NCBI RefSeq assembly: GCF_021044685.1
Contig: NZ_CP088014.1
Span: forward strand, 3,892,001-3,956,000
Source: Bradyrhizobium daqingense
Lineage (GTDB): Bacteria; Pseudomonadota; Alphaproteobacteria; Rhizobiales; Xanthobacteraceae
Direction of reading: 5' to 3'
Length of the DNA stretch: 64,000 nucleotides
The position numbers and the translations under genes were made by a program. The notes under the pieces are model-generated. The model ran no database searches and was not told where the DNA came from. It saw nothing but the letters and a program-made list of their open reading frames with translations. This document shows positions 16,978 through 26,653 of this stretch, in pieces; the first letter of the stretch is position 1; each line of letters starts with the position of its first letter.

Positions 16978-18354
16978 ATGGCCGCTAGCTCGCTTGCGAA
17001 CCGCCTGTTCCTGTCGGCGACCGCCTGGCTCGTGGTGATCCTGGCCATCACCGGCGTGGTGCTGTCGTCGGTCTACAAGGACGCCACCGAACGCGCCTTC
17101 GACCGCCGGCTCAATCTCTACCTACGCACCCTGATCGCGGAGGTCGCGACCCCCGACGAGCCGCCGGACCGCCAGTTCCAGTCGCTCGGCGAGCCGCTGT
17201 TCGAGCTGCCGCTGTCCGGCTGGTACTGGCAGATCACGCGCACCGATACCGAGAAGCCGGAGGTACGCTCCTCGCGTTCGCTCTGGGACAAGAAGCTGCC
17301 GAAGCTCGAGGAGCAGGGCGCCGAACTCACCGCCGCCGGCATCCGCCTGGCTTATGTCGACGGTCCGGAGGGGCAAAACCTGCGCATGGTGGAGCGACCG
17401 GTCGACCTCGGTGCCGACGGCAAATATCTCGTCAGCGTCGCCGGCGACGACACCGAGATTTTCGACGAGACGCGGAGCTTCGACTACTATCTCGGCGGCA
17501 CGTTCACGGCGCTCGGCATCGTGCTGCTGCTGACCACGGTGTTCCAGGTTCGCTTTGGCCTCGCGCCGCTCAAGCGAATCTCGGAATCCATCGCCGACAT
17601 CCGCTCCGGGCGGGCGGAGCGGCTCGAGGGCGAATTCCCGGTCGAGATCGCGCCTTTGGCGCGCGAGACCAACGCGCTGATCGACGCCAATCGCGAGATC
17701 GTCGAGCGCGCGCGCACCCATGTCGGCAATCTCGCCCACGCCATCAAGACGCCGCTCTCGGTCATCGTCAATGAGGCAGGCAGCCATCCGGCCGATCCAT
17801 TCGCGTCCAAGGTGATGGAGCAGGCCGACGTGATGCGCGACCAGGTCGCCCATCATCTGGAGCGCGCGCGGATTGCAGCACGGGTCTCCGTGGTCGCGAC
17901 GGTGACGGAAGTTGCGCCCGCGATCGAGGCGCTGCGGCGGACCATGGAGAAGATCCACCGCGACCGCGGCATCGTGGTCGAGGCCAAGGCCGATCCGTCC
18001 GCCAAATTCCGGGGCGAGCGGCAGGATCTGGAGGAGATGGTCGGCAATCTCGTCGATAACGCCTGCAAATGGGCGACCTCGCGCGTCCTGATCGAGGTTC
18101 TGGTCGAGACGCCGCACCAGACCGGCACCGGCCCGCGTCTGCGGATCATCGTCGACGACGACGGCCGCGGCCTGTCGGAGGCCGAGCGGGCCCAGGTCTC
18201 CCGGCGCGGCCAGCGGCTGGATGAATCCAAGCCCGGCTCCGGATTGGGGCTGTCGATCGTGACCGATCTCGCCGCCCTTTATGGCGGCAGCCTCTCGCTT
18301 GGCGGCGCGCCGACCGGCGGTCTGCGGGCGGAGCTGGTCCTTCCCGGATTGTAA
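16978..18354 (+). CDS. feuQ: Sensor histidine kinase, FeuQ/PhoQ-like
   Basis: A 458-residue membrane kinase. TM1 is about residues 10-32, a periplasmic sensor about 33-172, TM2 about 173-191, then HAMP. The dimerisation domain carries His254 in NLAHAIKTPLSVI, the variant H-box of PhoQ/FeuQ kinases. The ATPase domain follows with NLVDNACKWA, DDDGRGL and GSGLGLSIV. It is encoded just downstream of its likely partner regulator. PhoQ relatives sense cations, pH or peptides through an acidic periplasmic patch; the sensor here is acidic too ('DTEIFDE', 'EEQGAEL'), but the signal is unknown. Confidence 0.8.
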   Translation: MAASSLANRLFLSATAWLVVILAITGVVLSSVYKDATERAFDRRLNLYLRTLIAEVATPDEPPDRQFQSLGEPLFELPLSGWYWQITRTDTEKPEVRSSRSLWDKKLPKLEEQGAELTAAGIRLAYVDGPEGQNLRMVERPVDLGADGKYLVSVAGDDTEIFDETRSFDYYLGGTFTALGIVLLLTTVFQVRFGLAPLKRISESIADIRSGRAERLEGEFPVEIAPLARETNALIDANREIVERARTHVGNLAHAIKTPLSVIVNEAGSHPADPFASKVMEQADVMRDQVAHHLERARIAARVSVVATVTEVAPAIEALRRTMEKIHRDRGIVVEAKADPSAKFRGERQDLEEMVGNLVDNACKWATSRVLIEVLVETPHQTGTGPRLRIIVDDDGRGLSEAERAQVSRRGQRLDESKPGSGLGLSIVTDLAALYGGSLSLGGAPTGGLRAELVLPGL

Positions 18355-18514
18355 TCTCTTGTTCCCACGGGATTTTTCGTCACGACCGATAGCTCTCCGG
18401 TGGAAACCGCGGCATTTCGAGGCCTCTTCCTAAACGGCTTCTTAAGCGGGACCTCCTATGATCGCGCCCGGACGCATCCCAGGTCCGCCATTTTACCATG
18501 CATTACCCGGGCGC

Positions 18515-19918
18515 ATGAGCCAGACATCGATCGAGCGGCTGAGGGAATATCTCGCGCAGCTCCCGCCGCAGGCGCAGGCGCTGTTGATGCGGGAGTTCGA
18601 GCGCGCGCTGGAGCGTGGCCAGGACACGGCAGTGGCAACCCTCGTGCTTGAGCAACTGCGCAAGATCGTCCGCAAGAGCGAAGCCGACGACGCCTCGCCA
18701 CCTCGCACGGACGATCTGTCGCGGCTGCTGTTTCAGGTGCTGGAACCGTTCCTGGTGGAGGCGGGTGCCCCTGTCAGGGTCGGGCAGATCCGCCGCTCCT
18801 CGCTGCACCCGATCTGGCAGTGGCTCGGCCGCGACGGCGCGCCGGACAAGGTGAATGAATTCGAGGCGGCGCTGGCCCGCATGCCGGCGGACAATGCAGG
18901 GCAGGTCGAGGCCCTGGCCTCGAAGCTCCAGGCGGTGGCTGCGGACGCCATCTTCGAGCTGACGGGACCCGGCGGCGGCGACAAGTCGCGCGCGCTCGCC
19001 CGGGTCGGCCCTCCCAACGTGATCGAGGACCTCTATTCGATCGGTGCGGTGCTCCAGGTCCGGGAGGCCATCGCGGCCCTGAACGAGAAGCTGCCGCGCT
19101 TCCTGCGCGCCTTCGGCGATTCCCAGATCGCCTCGGTGACCTCGGCGCTCAACATCCCCGTGCTCCAGACGCCGCAGATGCTGCCCTTTGCACTGTCGAT
19201 GGTCGTGCAGCGGATGACCGCGCCGTGGCAGATCATCCGCCTCGCCATCAAGATTGCCGCATCCGACGACGAAATCCGCGTCGCGGCAACGCCCTACGGT
19301 GTCGCCGTCACCATCGCCCTGCACGATTTGTCCCGCGTTGCCGCGATCCTGCGCATGGATATCAAGCGCGGCCATTTCGACAATGTCGCCGACAATCTCA
19401 AGACACTGCATGACGGTGTGCGGGGCCTGCGCACCGAGCTGGACCTGCGCAACGATTCTGCCTGGGGCAAACAATTGACTTCGATCCGGGCCGACATCTC
19501 CAATGCGCTGCAATCCGAGATCGACAGCGTTCCCGGCCGTGTCCGCCGCATCCTGCGCCAGCGCCCCGAGAAGGATATTCCGCCGGGGGCGCGGATCGAC
19601 AGCACCGAGGTCGAGGAAGCTGTGGCGCTGATCGATTTCGTCGCGACCTGCCGCAACTATGCGAGCGAGCTCGCGATCAACGAGGTGACGCTGCGCACCT
19701 ATTCCGATCTCCAGCAATATGTCGAACGCTCGACCGAGCAGCTGGTGCAGGCGCTGCGCGCCGCCGATCACAAGGTCCGCACCTATCGGCAGCAGCAAGT
19801 GCAGGCCGCGATCCGATTCTGTCAGGTGCTGTTCGGCGACGATTACGCCTCGCTGATGAGTCGCGCGGCAGAAAACGCGCTCACGGGCGAACGCAAATCG
19901 TCGCGTGCAAGCGGATAG
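18515..19918 (+). CDS. Conserved-looking alphaproteobacterial protein, unknown
   Basis: A 467-residue, mostly helical soluble protein, starting MSQTSIERLREYLAQLPPQA. No catalytic motif or membrane segment is visible. Helical segments such as 'LLMREFERALERGQDTAVATLVLEQL' and 'SIRADISNALQSEIDSVPGRVRRILRQRP' suggest a scaffold or partner-binding role. It lies between feuQ and the cytochrome c maturation operon on the same strand. I recognise no family with a defined function; the long intact frame and codon use make it a real gene. Confidence 0.75.
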   Translation: MSQTSIERLREYLAQLPPQAQALLMREFERALERGQDTAVATLVLEQLRKIVRKSEADDASPPRTDDLSRLLFQVLEPFLVEAGAPVRVGQIRRSSLHPIWQWLGRDGAPDKVNEFEAALARMPADNAGQVEALASKLQAVAADAIFELTGPGGGDKSRALARVGPPNVIEDLYSIGAVLQVREAIAALNEKLPRFLRAFGDSQIASVTSALNIPVLQTPQMLPFALSMVVQRMTAPWQIIRLAIKIAASDDEIRVAATPYGVAVTIALHDLSRVAAILRMDIKRGHFDNVADNLKTLHDGVRGLRTELDLRNDSAWGKQLTSIRADISNALQSEIDSVPGRVRRILRQRPEKDIPPGARIDSTEVEEAVALIDFVATCRNYASELAINEVTLRTYSDLQQYVERSTEQLVQALRAADHKVRTYRQQQVQAAIRFCQVLFGDDYASLMSRAAENALTGERKSSRASG

Positions 19919-20013
19919 ACACGCATCTTTTCCTGATCACAATTTTAAGTTGACGCTGCCGGTGCTGAGCCCTACGCTCCGTGCAAGTCCGGGGAATTTC
20001 TATTTGTGGGCGC

Positions 20014-20283
20014 ATGAAACCCGTTATCAGCTCCATCGAAATCGAGAACCGCGTCATCACTGCCAAATATCAACGACTGATGGTCGGCGCGAAGGTGGTG
20101 CTGGTCGAGAAGGCAAGCGGTCGGCAGTTGCCGGAAACGGTCACCAGGGTCGCCTCGCCGGTTCCCGTCGGCGCGCTGCGCATCAGATTGCCGGCGGCGA
20201 TCCGGGCAGGGACGTACTTCCTCAAGGCTTTTAACGGGCACGGCGAGGACGCCGCGCAAAGCACGGACTTCGAGATCGGCTAA
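20014..20283 (+). CDS. Small beta-rich protein, unknown
   Basis: An 89-residue protein beginning MKPVISSIEIENRVITAKYQ. Alternating hydrophobic strands ('KVVLVEKASGRQL', 'GALRIRLPAAIRAGTYFLKAFN') suggest a single immunoglobulin-like or IPT/TIG-like beta-sandwich. There is no signal peptide. It stands between the 467-residue unknown gene and ccmI on the same strand and could be co-transcribed with the former. Function unknown. Confidence 0.6.
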   Translation: MKPVISSIEIENRVITAKYQRLMVGAKVVLVEKASGRQLPETVTRVASPVPVGALRIRLPAAIRAGTYFLKAFNGHGEDAAQSTDFEIG

Positions 20284-20415
20284 GCCGTTGGAGTTTCACC
20301 GTTTCGGGACCGCCTGCGGTCGCGCCGAATTGACAATTGTCAATTGCCGCCTCGTCTAGCCGTGGTGTAAAGCCACCTATGGGCGCGGATCGTGCGCCCG
20401 CCGGAAGCTTGCCAG

Positions 20416-21516
20416 ATGACGCTATGGTTCGTGTTCGCGCTGATGACGGTCGCGGCGATTTTCGCCGTGCTCCTTCCGCTCGGCCGCAGCGGACGCGCGC
20501 AAAACCAAGGCAGCGAGGTCGCGGTCTACAAGGACCAGCTGGCCGAGATCGAGCGTGATCTCGGTGCGGGCTTGATCGCCGCACCTGAAGCCGAGGCGGC
20601 GCGCGTCGAGATCAGCCGCAGGCTGCTCGCCGCGGCCGGCAGCGAAGCGGCACTGGAGCCGAAGTCTAGTCTGAAATGGCGCCGTGCGGCCGCCGTGCTG
20701 GCGCTGATCGGCCTGCCGGTGGTTGCGATCGGCGTCTACGTGCCGCTCGGCTCGCCCAGGCTGCAGGATTTTCCGCTGGCGCAGCGCGAGCGCGGGCCGG
20801 GGTCCAACACGCTCGAGAATATGGTCACGCAGGTCGAGCAGCACCTCGAGAAGAATCCGACCGACGGCCGTGGCTGGAACGTGCTCGGGCCGGTGCTGCA
20901 GCGGCTCGGCCGCTTCGACGATGCGGTGCGCGCCTATCGCAACTCGCTGACCTATAATGGCGAGACTTCGGAACGCCGGGCCGATCTCGGCGAGGCGCTC
21001 TCGGCGGCCGCGGGCGGTGTCGTGACTGCCGAAGCCAAGACCGAGTTCGAGCGCGCGCATGCGCTCGATGCCGATGATCCCAAGGCGAACTATTTCCTCG
21101 GGCTCGCCGCCGAGCAGGACGGGCGCAAGGACGATGCGGCCAATATCTGGCGCGCGCTGCTTGCGAAGGCGCCGGCGGATGCGCCCTGGCGTCCCCTGGT
21201 GCAATCGTCGCTGGCGCGGGTCGGCGGAAGCACGATGCCGGCGCTGTCGGATGAGACGATCGCTGCGTCCAAGGATATGGCCGAGGGCGACCGCAACGCG
21301 ATGGTGCGCGGCATGGTCGACCGTCTGGCCACGCGGCTGAAGCAGAACGGCGACGATGTCGACGGCTGGCTGCGCCTGGTACGCGCCTATCTCGTGATGG
21401 GCGAGCGCGAGAAGGCCGTCGGCGCATCGGCCGATGCCCGGCAGGCGGTGGCCGGCAATGCCGAGCGGCTGCGCCAACTCAACGATGGCCTCAAAACTCT
21501 CGGGCTCGACGGATGA
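20416..21516 (+). CDS. ccmI: Cytochrome c maturation protein CcmI/CycH
   Basis: A 366-residue membrane protein that holds apocytochrome c for haem ligation by CcmF-CcmH. Two N-terminal helices (about 2-20 and 92-110) flank a cytoplasmic loop containing 'YKDQLAEIERDLGAGLI', the CycH signature. A periplasmic TPR domain follows ('NPTDGRGWNVLGPVLQRLGR' and later repeats). First gene of ccmI-ccmE-ccmF-ccmH; in Bradyrhizobium the same four are called cycHJKL. The start ATG 20416 has a GGAAG site. Confidence 0.93.
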   Translation: MTLWFVFALMTVAAIFAVLLPLGRSGRAQNQGSEVAVYKDQLAEIERDLGAGLIAAPEAEAARVEISRRLLAAAGSEAALEPKSSLKWRRAAAVLALIGLPVVAIGVYVPLGSPRLQDFPLAQRERGPGSNTLENMVTQVEQHLEKNPTDGRGWNVLGPVLQRLGRFDDAVRAYRNSLTYNGETSERRADLGEALSAAAGGVVTAEAKTEFERAHALDADDPKANYFLGLAAEQDGRKDDAANIWRALLAKAPADAPWRPLVQSSLARVGGSTMPALSDETIAASKDMAEGDRNAMVRGMVDRLATRLKQNGDDVDGWLRLVRAYLVMGEREKAVGASADARQAVAGNAERLRQLNDGLKTLGLDG

Positions 21517-21553
21517 CGATGTCGGGACCACACGAGCGGAGAACGGACACGCC

Positions 21554-22063
21554 ATGACCCGCAAGCAGCGACGTATGACCATCATCGGCAGCTCGCTCGC
21601 CGTGCTCGCGCTCGCGGCCGCGCTGGTGCTCAACGCATTGCGCGACTCCATCGTGTTCTTCTCGACGCCGACGATGGTCGCCGAGAAGCACGTCGAGCCC
21701 GGCAAGCGGTTTCGCCTCGGCGGCCTGGTGCAGCCTGGCTCGCTCCAGCGTGGCGACAATCTCATGGTGACCTTCGAGGTCGCCGACGGCAGCGCCAAGC
21801 TTCCGGTCGCCTACAAGGGCATCCTGCCCGACCTGTTCCGCGAAGGGCAGGGTGTCGTCGCCGAAGGCGCGCTCGACGCCAACGGCGTGTTCAAGGCCGA
21901 CACCGTGCTCGCCAAGCACGACGAGACCTACATGCCCAAGGACGTCGCCGATGCCCTGAAGAAGCAGGGGCACTGGAAGGACGATTACGATCCCAAAGCC
22001 TCCGGCGGCAGCAAGCCTCAAGCCGCGACGGCGCAGGGCAATCCGCAGGGAGCGGTGCGGTGA
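21554..22063 (+). CDS. ccmE: Haem chaperone CcmE/CycJ
   Basis: A 169-residue periplasmic haem chaperone anchored by one N-terminal helix (about 9-29). The OB-fold domain carries the covalent haem-binding motif HDETY with His122 and Tyr126. The tail after residue 150 is flexible and Gly/Gln-rich. GGAGAACGG precedes the ATG. The stop overlaps the GTG of ccmF by four bases, so translation is coupled. It receives haem from the CcmABCD exporter, which is not in this window, and delivers it to CcmF. Confidence 0.95.
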   Translation: MTRKQRRMTIIGSSLAVLALAAALVLNALRDSIVFFSTPTMVAEKHVEPGKRFRLGGLVQPGSLQRGDNLMVTFEVADGSAKLPVAYKGILPDLFREGQGVVAEGALDANGVFKADTVLAKHDETYMPKDVADALKKQGHWKDDYDPKASGGSKPQAATAQGNPQGAVR

Positions 22064-24042
22064 TCGCGGAAACAGGACATTACGCATTGGTGCTGGCGCT
22101 CGGTCTCGCACTGATCCAGTCGATCGTGCCGCTGGTCGGCGCACGCCTGCGCGATCCTGCGCTGATGAACGTGGCGCGCTCGACCGCGCTGGCGCAGCTC
22201 TTGTTCGTCGGCGCCTCATTCACCGCGCTGGTAATGCTGCACGTCAACTCGGATTTCTCCGTTGCCAACGTCTACGAGAATTCCCACTCGATGAAGCCGC
22301 TGCTCTACAAAGTCACCGGCGTGTGGGGAAACCATGAAGGCTCGATGCTGCTGTGGGTCTTGATCCTGGCCCTGTTCGGCGGCCTCGTTGCGGCATTCGG
22401 CAACAATCTGCCGCTGTCGCTGCGCGCGCATGTGCTTGCCGTGCAGGCATGGGTCGCCAGCGCCTTCTATCTGTTCATCCTGGCGACGTCGAACCCGTTC
22501 CTGCGCATCGCCAGCCCGCCGATCGAGGGACGCGACCTCAATCCGGTGCTTCAGGACATCGGCCTCGCCGTGCATCCGCCGATGCTCTATCTCGGCTATG
22601 TCGGCTTCTCGATCTCGTTTTCCTTCGCCATCGCGGCGCTGATGGAGGGACGGATCGATGCGGCCTGGGCGCGCTGGGTGCGGCCGTGGACGCTGGTTGC
22701 CTGGATATTCCTGACGCTCGGCATCGCCATGGGCTCGTACTGGGCCTATTACGAGCTCGGCTGGGGCGGCTGGTGGTTCTGGGATCCGGTCGAGAACGCT
22801 TCGTTGATGCCCTGGCTCGCCGGCACCGCGCTGTTGCACTCGGCGCTGGTGATGGAGAAGCGCAACGCGCTGAAGGTCTGGACCATCCTGCTGTCGATCC
22901 TGACTTTCTCGCTGTCGCTGCTCGGCACGTTCTTGGTGCGCTCGGGCGTCATCACCTCGGTGCACGCCTTCGCCACTGATCCGACCCGCGGCGTGTTCAT
23001 CCTGCTGATCCTCTGCCTGTTCATCGGCGGCAGCCTCGCGCTGTTCGCGGGACGCGCGACGTCGTTGAAGCAGGGCGGCCTGTTTGCGCCGATCTCGCGC
23101 GAGGGCGCGCTGGTGCTGAACAATCTCTTGCTCACGGTCGCCTGTGCGGTCGTGCTGTTCGGCACGCTCTATCCGCTGGCGATGGAGATGCTGGCCGACT
23201 TCAAGATGTCGGTCGGCGCGCCCTTCTACAATCTCACCTTCGCCCCGCTGTTCGCCCTCTTGCTGCTCGCCGTGCCGTTCGGGCCGATGCTGGCGTGGAA
23301 GCGCGGCGATCTGCTCGGCGTGACCCAGCGCTTGCTCGCAGCCGGCGTTGCCGGCCTCGTCGTCGTCGCCATCGTTTGGGCCTGGGTACGGGGCGGCAGC
23401 GCGCTGGCGCCGCTCGCGATCGGGCTCGGGGTCTTCGTCATTGCCGGCGCCGTCACCGACCTCGCCGAGCGCACCGGCCTGGTCCGCCTGCCGTTCGCGA
23501 CGGTGCTGCACCGCGCGCGCGGCCTGCCGCGCTCGGCCTGGGGCTCCGCCTTTGCACATGCCGGTCTCGGCGTGGCGCTGATCGGGATCGTTTGCGAGAC
23601 CACCTGGAACAGCGAACATATCGCGACGATGAAGCAGAACGACGTCGCTCAAATCGCAGGCTACGACGTGAAGCTCGACGGCTTGCTGCAGCGCCAGGGC
23701 CCGAACTATCGCGAGATGATCGCCGAGTTCAACGTCAGCCGCGACGGTGAGCCTGTCACCGTCATGACGCCGTCCAAGCGCAGCTTCACCACGCGCGGCT
23801 CGTCCACCACCGAGGCGGCGCTGATGACGCGTGGCGCGAGCCAGCTCTATATCTCGCTCGGCGATGCCACCGCCGAAGGCGCCATTGCCGTGCGCATCTA
23901 TTACAAGCCGATGGTACTCTTGATATGGTGGGGACCGGTGATGATGGCGTTCGGCGGCGTGCTGTCGTTGTCCGACCGGCGCCTGCGCGTCGGCGCGCCG
24001 AAGCCGGCGCGGGCCAAGCAGCGCCTCCAGCCGGCGGAGTGA
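22060..24042 (+). CDS. ccmF: Haem lyase subunit CcmF/CycK
   Basis: A 660-residue polytopic membrane protein with the tryptophan-rich haem-handling motif WGGWWFWDPVENASLMPW and the usual run of about 15 helices, plus a periplasmic domain near the C-terminus (about 505-620). With CcmH and CcmI it attaches haem to CXXCH motifs of apocytochromes. It starts with GTG inside the ccmE stop and ends four bases before ccmH. Length matches the family (about 650). Confidence 0.96.
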   Translation: MIAETGHYALVLALGLALIQSIVPLVGARLRDPALMNVARSTALAQLLFVGASFTALVMLHVNSDFSVANVYENSHSMKPLLYKVTGVWGNHEGSMLLWVLILALFGGLVAAFGNNLPLSLRAHVLAVQAWVASAFYLFILATSNPFLRIASPPIEGRDLNPVLQDIGLAVHPPMLYLGYVGFSISFSFAIAALMEGRIDAAWARWVRPWTLVAWIFLTLGIAMGSYWAYYELGWGGWWFWDPVENASLMPWLAGTALLHSALVMEKRNALKVWTILLSILTFSLSLLGTFLVRSGVITSVHAFATDPTRGVFILLILCLFIGGSLALFAGRATSLKQGGLFAPISREGALVLNNLLLTVACAVVLFGTLYPLAMEMLADFKMSVGAPFYNLTFAPLFALLLLAVPFGPMLAWKRGDLLGVTQRLLAAGVAGLVVVAIVWAWVRGGSALAPLAIGLGVFVIAGAVTDLAERTGLVRLPFATVLHRARGLPRSAWGSAFAHAGLGVALIGIVCETTWNSEHIATMKQNDVAQIAGYDVKLDGLLQRQGPNYREMIAEFNVSRDGEPVTVMTPSKRSFTTRGSSTTEAALMTRGASQLYISLGDATAEGAIAVRIYYKPMVLLIWWGPVMMAFGGVLSLSDRRLRVGAPKPARAKQRLQPAE

Positions 24043-24046
24043 TCCG

Positions 24047-24529
24047 ATGCGCCGGATGATGGCTGCGTTCGTGGCGCTGATGCTGCTGGCCTCGCCTGCG
24101 GCGCACGCTGTGCAGCCCGACGAGATCATGTCGGACCCGGTCAAGGAAGGGCGCGCGCGCGAATTGTCGCGAGAGCTGCGTTGCATGGTCTGTCAGAACC
24201 AGTCGATCGACGATTCCGACGCGCCGCTGGCGCGCGATCTCAGGCTCCTGGTGCGCGAGCGCATCGCGGCGGGCGACAGCAATTCGCAGGTGCTCGATTT
24301 CCTGGTCGCGCGCTATGGCGAGTTCGTGCTGCTCAAGCCGCGCTTCGAACGCCAGAACCTGCTGTTGTGGCTGCTCGGACCGGTGCTGCTGATCGGCGGC
24401 GGCCTTGCGTTATGGCTGCAAATCCGGCGTCGTGCGCGAAGCGGTGCAGACCTACCGGCTCCGCCGCTCTCGCCGGAAGAGAAAGCGCGACTCGCTTCCT
24501 TGATGTCGGACGACGCGAAGTCGTCCTAG
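24047..24529 (+). CDS. ccmH: Apocytochrome thiol-disulphide protein CcmH/CycL
   Basis: A 160-residue membrane-anchored protein. The signal peptide (1-22, ending AHAV) is followed by the redox motif LRCMVCQNQSI that reduces the CXXCH cysteines of apocytochromes before haem attachment. One C-terminal helix (about 104-124) is followed by a cytoplasmic tail. Last gene of the ccm operon. The following 290 bases to degP hold no gene; an inverted repeat GGAACT-N6-AGTTCC lies at 24635-24652. Confidence 0.95.
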   Translation: MRRMMAAFVALMLLASPAAHAVQPDEIMSDPVKEGRARELSRELRCMVCQNQSIDDSDAPLARDLRLLVRERIAAGDSNSQVLDFLVARYGEFVLLKPRFERQNLLLWLLGPVLLIGGGLALWLQIRRRARSGADLPAPPLSPEEKARLASLMSDDAKSS

Positions 24530-24822
24530 CTACGCAATGATACGTAGGCCGCCGGGAAGCGCAAAGTCGACGAGTTCATCGTCAGCGGCAGGGCGAGCTG
24601 ACGTCGCCAAAAACCTGATCTAACGCGTGTCACCGGAACTCGACTAAGTTCCTGGAGCGCAACGCTTTTCTTGCTGCGCTAAACTGCCGCATCCGCGCGT
24701 GGCTTCATTACGAAAGTTTAACCCCGCCGCCAGCGCACGGTAAGGCGGGAGCCCCCATGTTCAGGTCCGTAAGGTGCCGCCATCGGGCGCCAAAAGAATT
24801 TCAAGGCCCTGGAGATCTCTAC

Positions 24823-26400
24823 ATGACCGACCGTCCCGACCTCTCGAACCTTCCGTCCTACCGGCAGCCGCGCCGGTCGGTGTTCTCCGCACGCAAGATC
24901 GCGCTGATGGCCTCGGTCGTCGCCGGTCTCGGCGCGGCCGTCTATGGCTTCAGCCCCTCGACCTCGCCGGCAGACCTGTTCGCCAGTCCGGCGCATGCAC
25001 AGGTCAACAACGAGGTCCGCAAGGTCGAGCGTCCGGTCGGATTCGCCGATGTCGTCGAGCGCGTGAAGCCGTCGGTGATCTCGGTGAAGGTCAACATGAA
25101 GGAGAAGGCCGCGAGCAACGATGACGGCGATGACCAGTCCTCGCCGTTCCAGCCGGGCTCGCCGATGGAGCGCTTCTTCCGCCGCTTCGGCGGTCCGGAT
25201 GGTATCCCGGGGCTGAAGGGCGGTCGTGGCCGCGTCGTGCAGGGCCAGGGCTCCGGCTTCTTCATCTCGGCCGACGGCTATGCCGTGACCAACAATCACG
25301 TGGTCGACGGCGCCGACAAGGTCGAGGTCACCACCGACGACGGCAAGACCTATACCGCCAAGGTGATCGGCACCGACCAGCGCACTGACCTCGCTTTGAT
25401 CAAGGTCGAAGGCAGCTCGAACTTCCCGTTCGCCAAGCTTGCCGACAGCAAGCCGCGGATCGGCGACTGGGTACTCGCGGTCGGCAATCCCTTCGGTCTC
25501 GGCGGCACCGTGACCGCAGGCATCGTCTCGGCCAGCGGCCGCGACATCGGCAACGGCCCCTATGACGATTTCATCCAGATCGACGCGCCCGTGAACAAGG
25601 GCAATTCCGGCGGTCCGGCCTTCGACACCAACGGCGAGGTGATGGGCGTCAACACCGCGATCTACTCGCCCTCGGGCGGCAGCGTCGGCATCGCGTTCTC
25701 GATTCCGGCCAACACCGTCAAGAGCGTGATCGCCCAGCTCAAGGACAAGGGCTCGGTCAGCCGCGGTTGGATCGGCGTGCAGATTCAGCCCGTCACCTCC
25801 GACATCGCCGACAGCCTCGGCATGAAGAAGGCCGAAGGCGCGCTGGTGGCGGAGCCGCAGGCGAACGGTCCGGCGGCCAAGGCCGGCATCGAGTCCGGCG
25901 ACGTCATCACCGCGGTCAACGGCGAAGCCGTCAAGGACGCCCGCGAGCTGGCGCGCACCATCGGCGGCATGGCGCCCGGCGCCACCGTGAAGCTCAACGT
26001 GCTGCACAAGGGCCAGGACAAGGTGGTGAACCTCACGCTCGGCCAGCTGCCGAACACGGTCGAGGCCAAGGCCGACACCGACACTGACAGCGGCAAGGGT
26101 GCGAGCCGCGGCACCGACGTGCCCAAGCTCGGCATGACCGTTGCGCCCGCCAATTCCGTCGCCGGCGCCGGCAAGGAAGGCGTCGTGGTGACCCAGGTCG
26201 ATCCGAAGAGCGCCGCGGCCGAACGCGGCTTCAAGGAAGGCGACGTGATCCTCGAAGTCGGCGGCAAGAGCGTCGCCACTGCCGGCGAAGTCCGCGATGC
26301 CATCAACACGGCGCGGACCGACAACAAGAACAGCATCCTGATGCGTGTGAAGAGCGGCGGCCAGTCGCGCTTCGTCGCCGTGCCCATCGCCAAGGGCTGA
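24823..26400 (+). CDS. degP: Periplasmic serine protease DegP/Do
   Basis: A 525-residue HtrA-family protease/chaperone. One N-terminal hydrophobic segment (about 24-43) is an uncleaved anchor or a Sec signal ending AHAQ. The trypsin-like domain has the triad His159 (NNHVVDG), Asp189 (RTDLALIK) and Ser262 (GNSGGP). Two PDZ domains follow (about 305-395 and 430-515). Rhizobia usually have several such genes. ATG 24823 is chosen over an ATG 66 bases upstream because the extension is not signal-like. It is transcribed alone; a terminator follows. Confidence 0.95.
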   Translation: MTDRPDLSNLPSYRQPRRSVFSARKIALMASVVAGLGAAVYGFSPSTSPADLFASPAHAQVNNEVRKVERPVGFADVVERVKPSVISVKVNMKEKAASNDDGDDQSSPFQPGSPMERFFRRFGGPDGIPGLKGGRGRVVQGQGSGFFISADGYAVTNNHVVDGADKVEVTTDDGKTYTAKVIGTDQRTDLALIKVEGSSNFPFAKLADSKPRIGDWVLAVGNPFGLGGTVTAGIVSASGRDIGNGPYDDFIQIDAPVNKGNSGGPAFDTNGEVMGVNTAIYSPSGGSVGIAFSIPANTVKSVIAQLKDKGSVSRGWIGVQIQPVTSDIADSLGMKKAEGALVAEPQANGPAAKAGIESGDVITAVNGEAVKDARELARTIGGMAPGATVKLNVLHKGQDKVVNLTLGQLPNTVEAKADTDTDSGKGASRGTDVPKLGMTVAPANSVAGAGKEGVVVTQVDPKSAAAERGFKEGDVILEVGGKSVATAGEVRDAINTARTDNKNSILMRVKSGGQSRFVAVPIAKG

Positions 26401-26541
26401 GGCGTCAGGAGGCTTACGAGATGAAGGGTGTCGCCGGCATCAGTCGCCCCCGCCGGTGGCGCCCTTCGGGGGAGCAGCGCAATGCTCGCTTCCCCTGTCT
26501 ACCTTCCGGTGGAATTACGCCCCCCTCCGTCGGAAGGCCTA

Positions 26542-26580
26542 GGGCGGTGAGGTCCCCCCAGCCTCACCGCCCGCCTTTTC
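26542..26580 (+). terminator. Terminator after degP
   Basis: Perfect 11-base arms GGGCGGTGAGG / CCTCACCGCCC around a 9-base loop, followed shortly by TTTT. It separates degP from the two-component operon 73 bases downstream. Confidence 0.8.
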
Positions 26581-26653
26581 CTCGCTCCGAGATGGTCCCG
26601 CTCGGCTTGCATGCGATTGCCGTCCGCGCCATGTTTAGAGAAGGTTCACGCCC

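Noticed and set aside
24635..24652. GGAACT-N6-AGTTCC upstream of degP as an EcfG or ECF promoter
   Set aside because: GGAAC is present, but no CGTT-like element lies 16-18 bases downstream; it may be a regulator site, but nothing supports a specific one.
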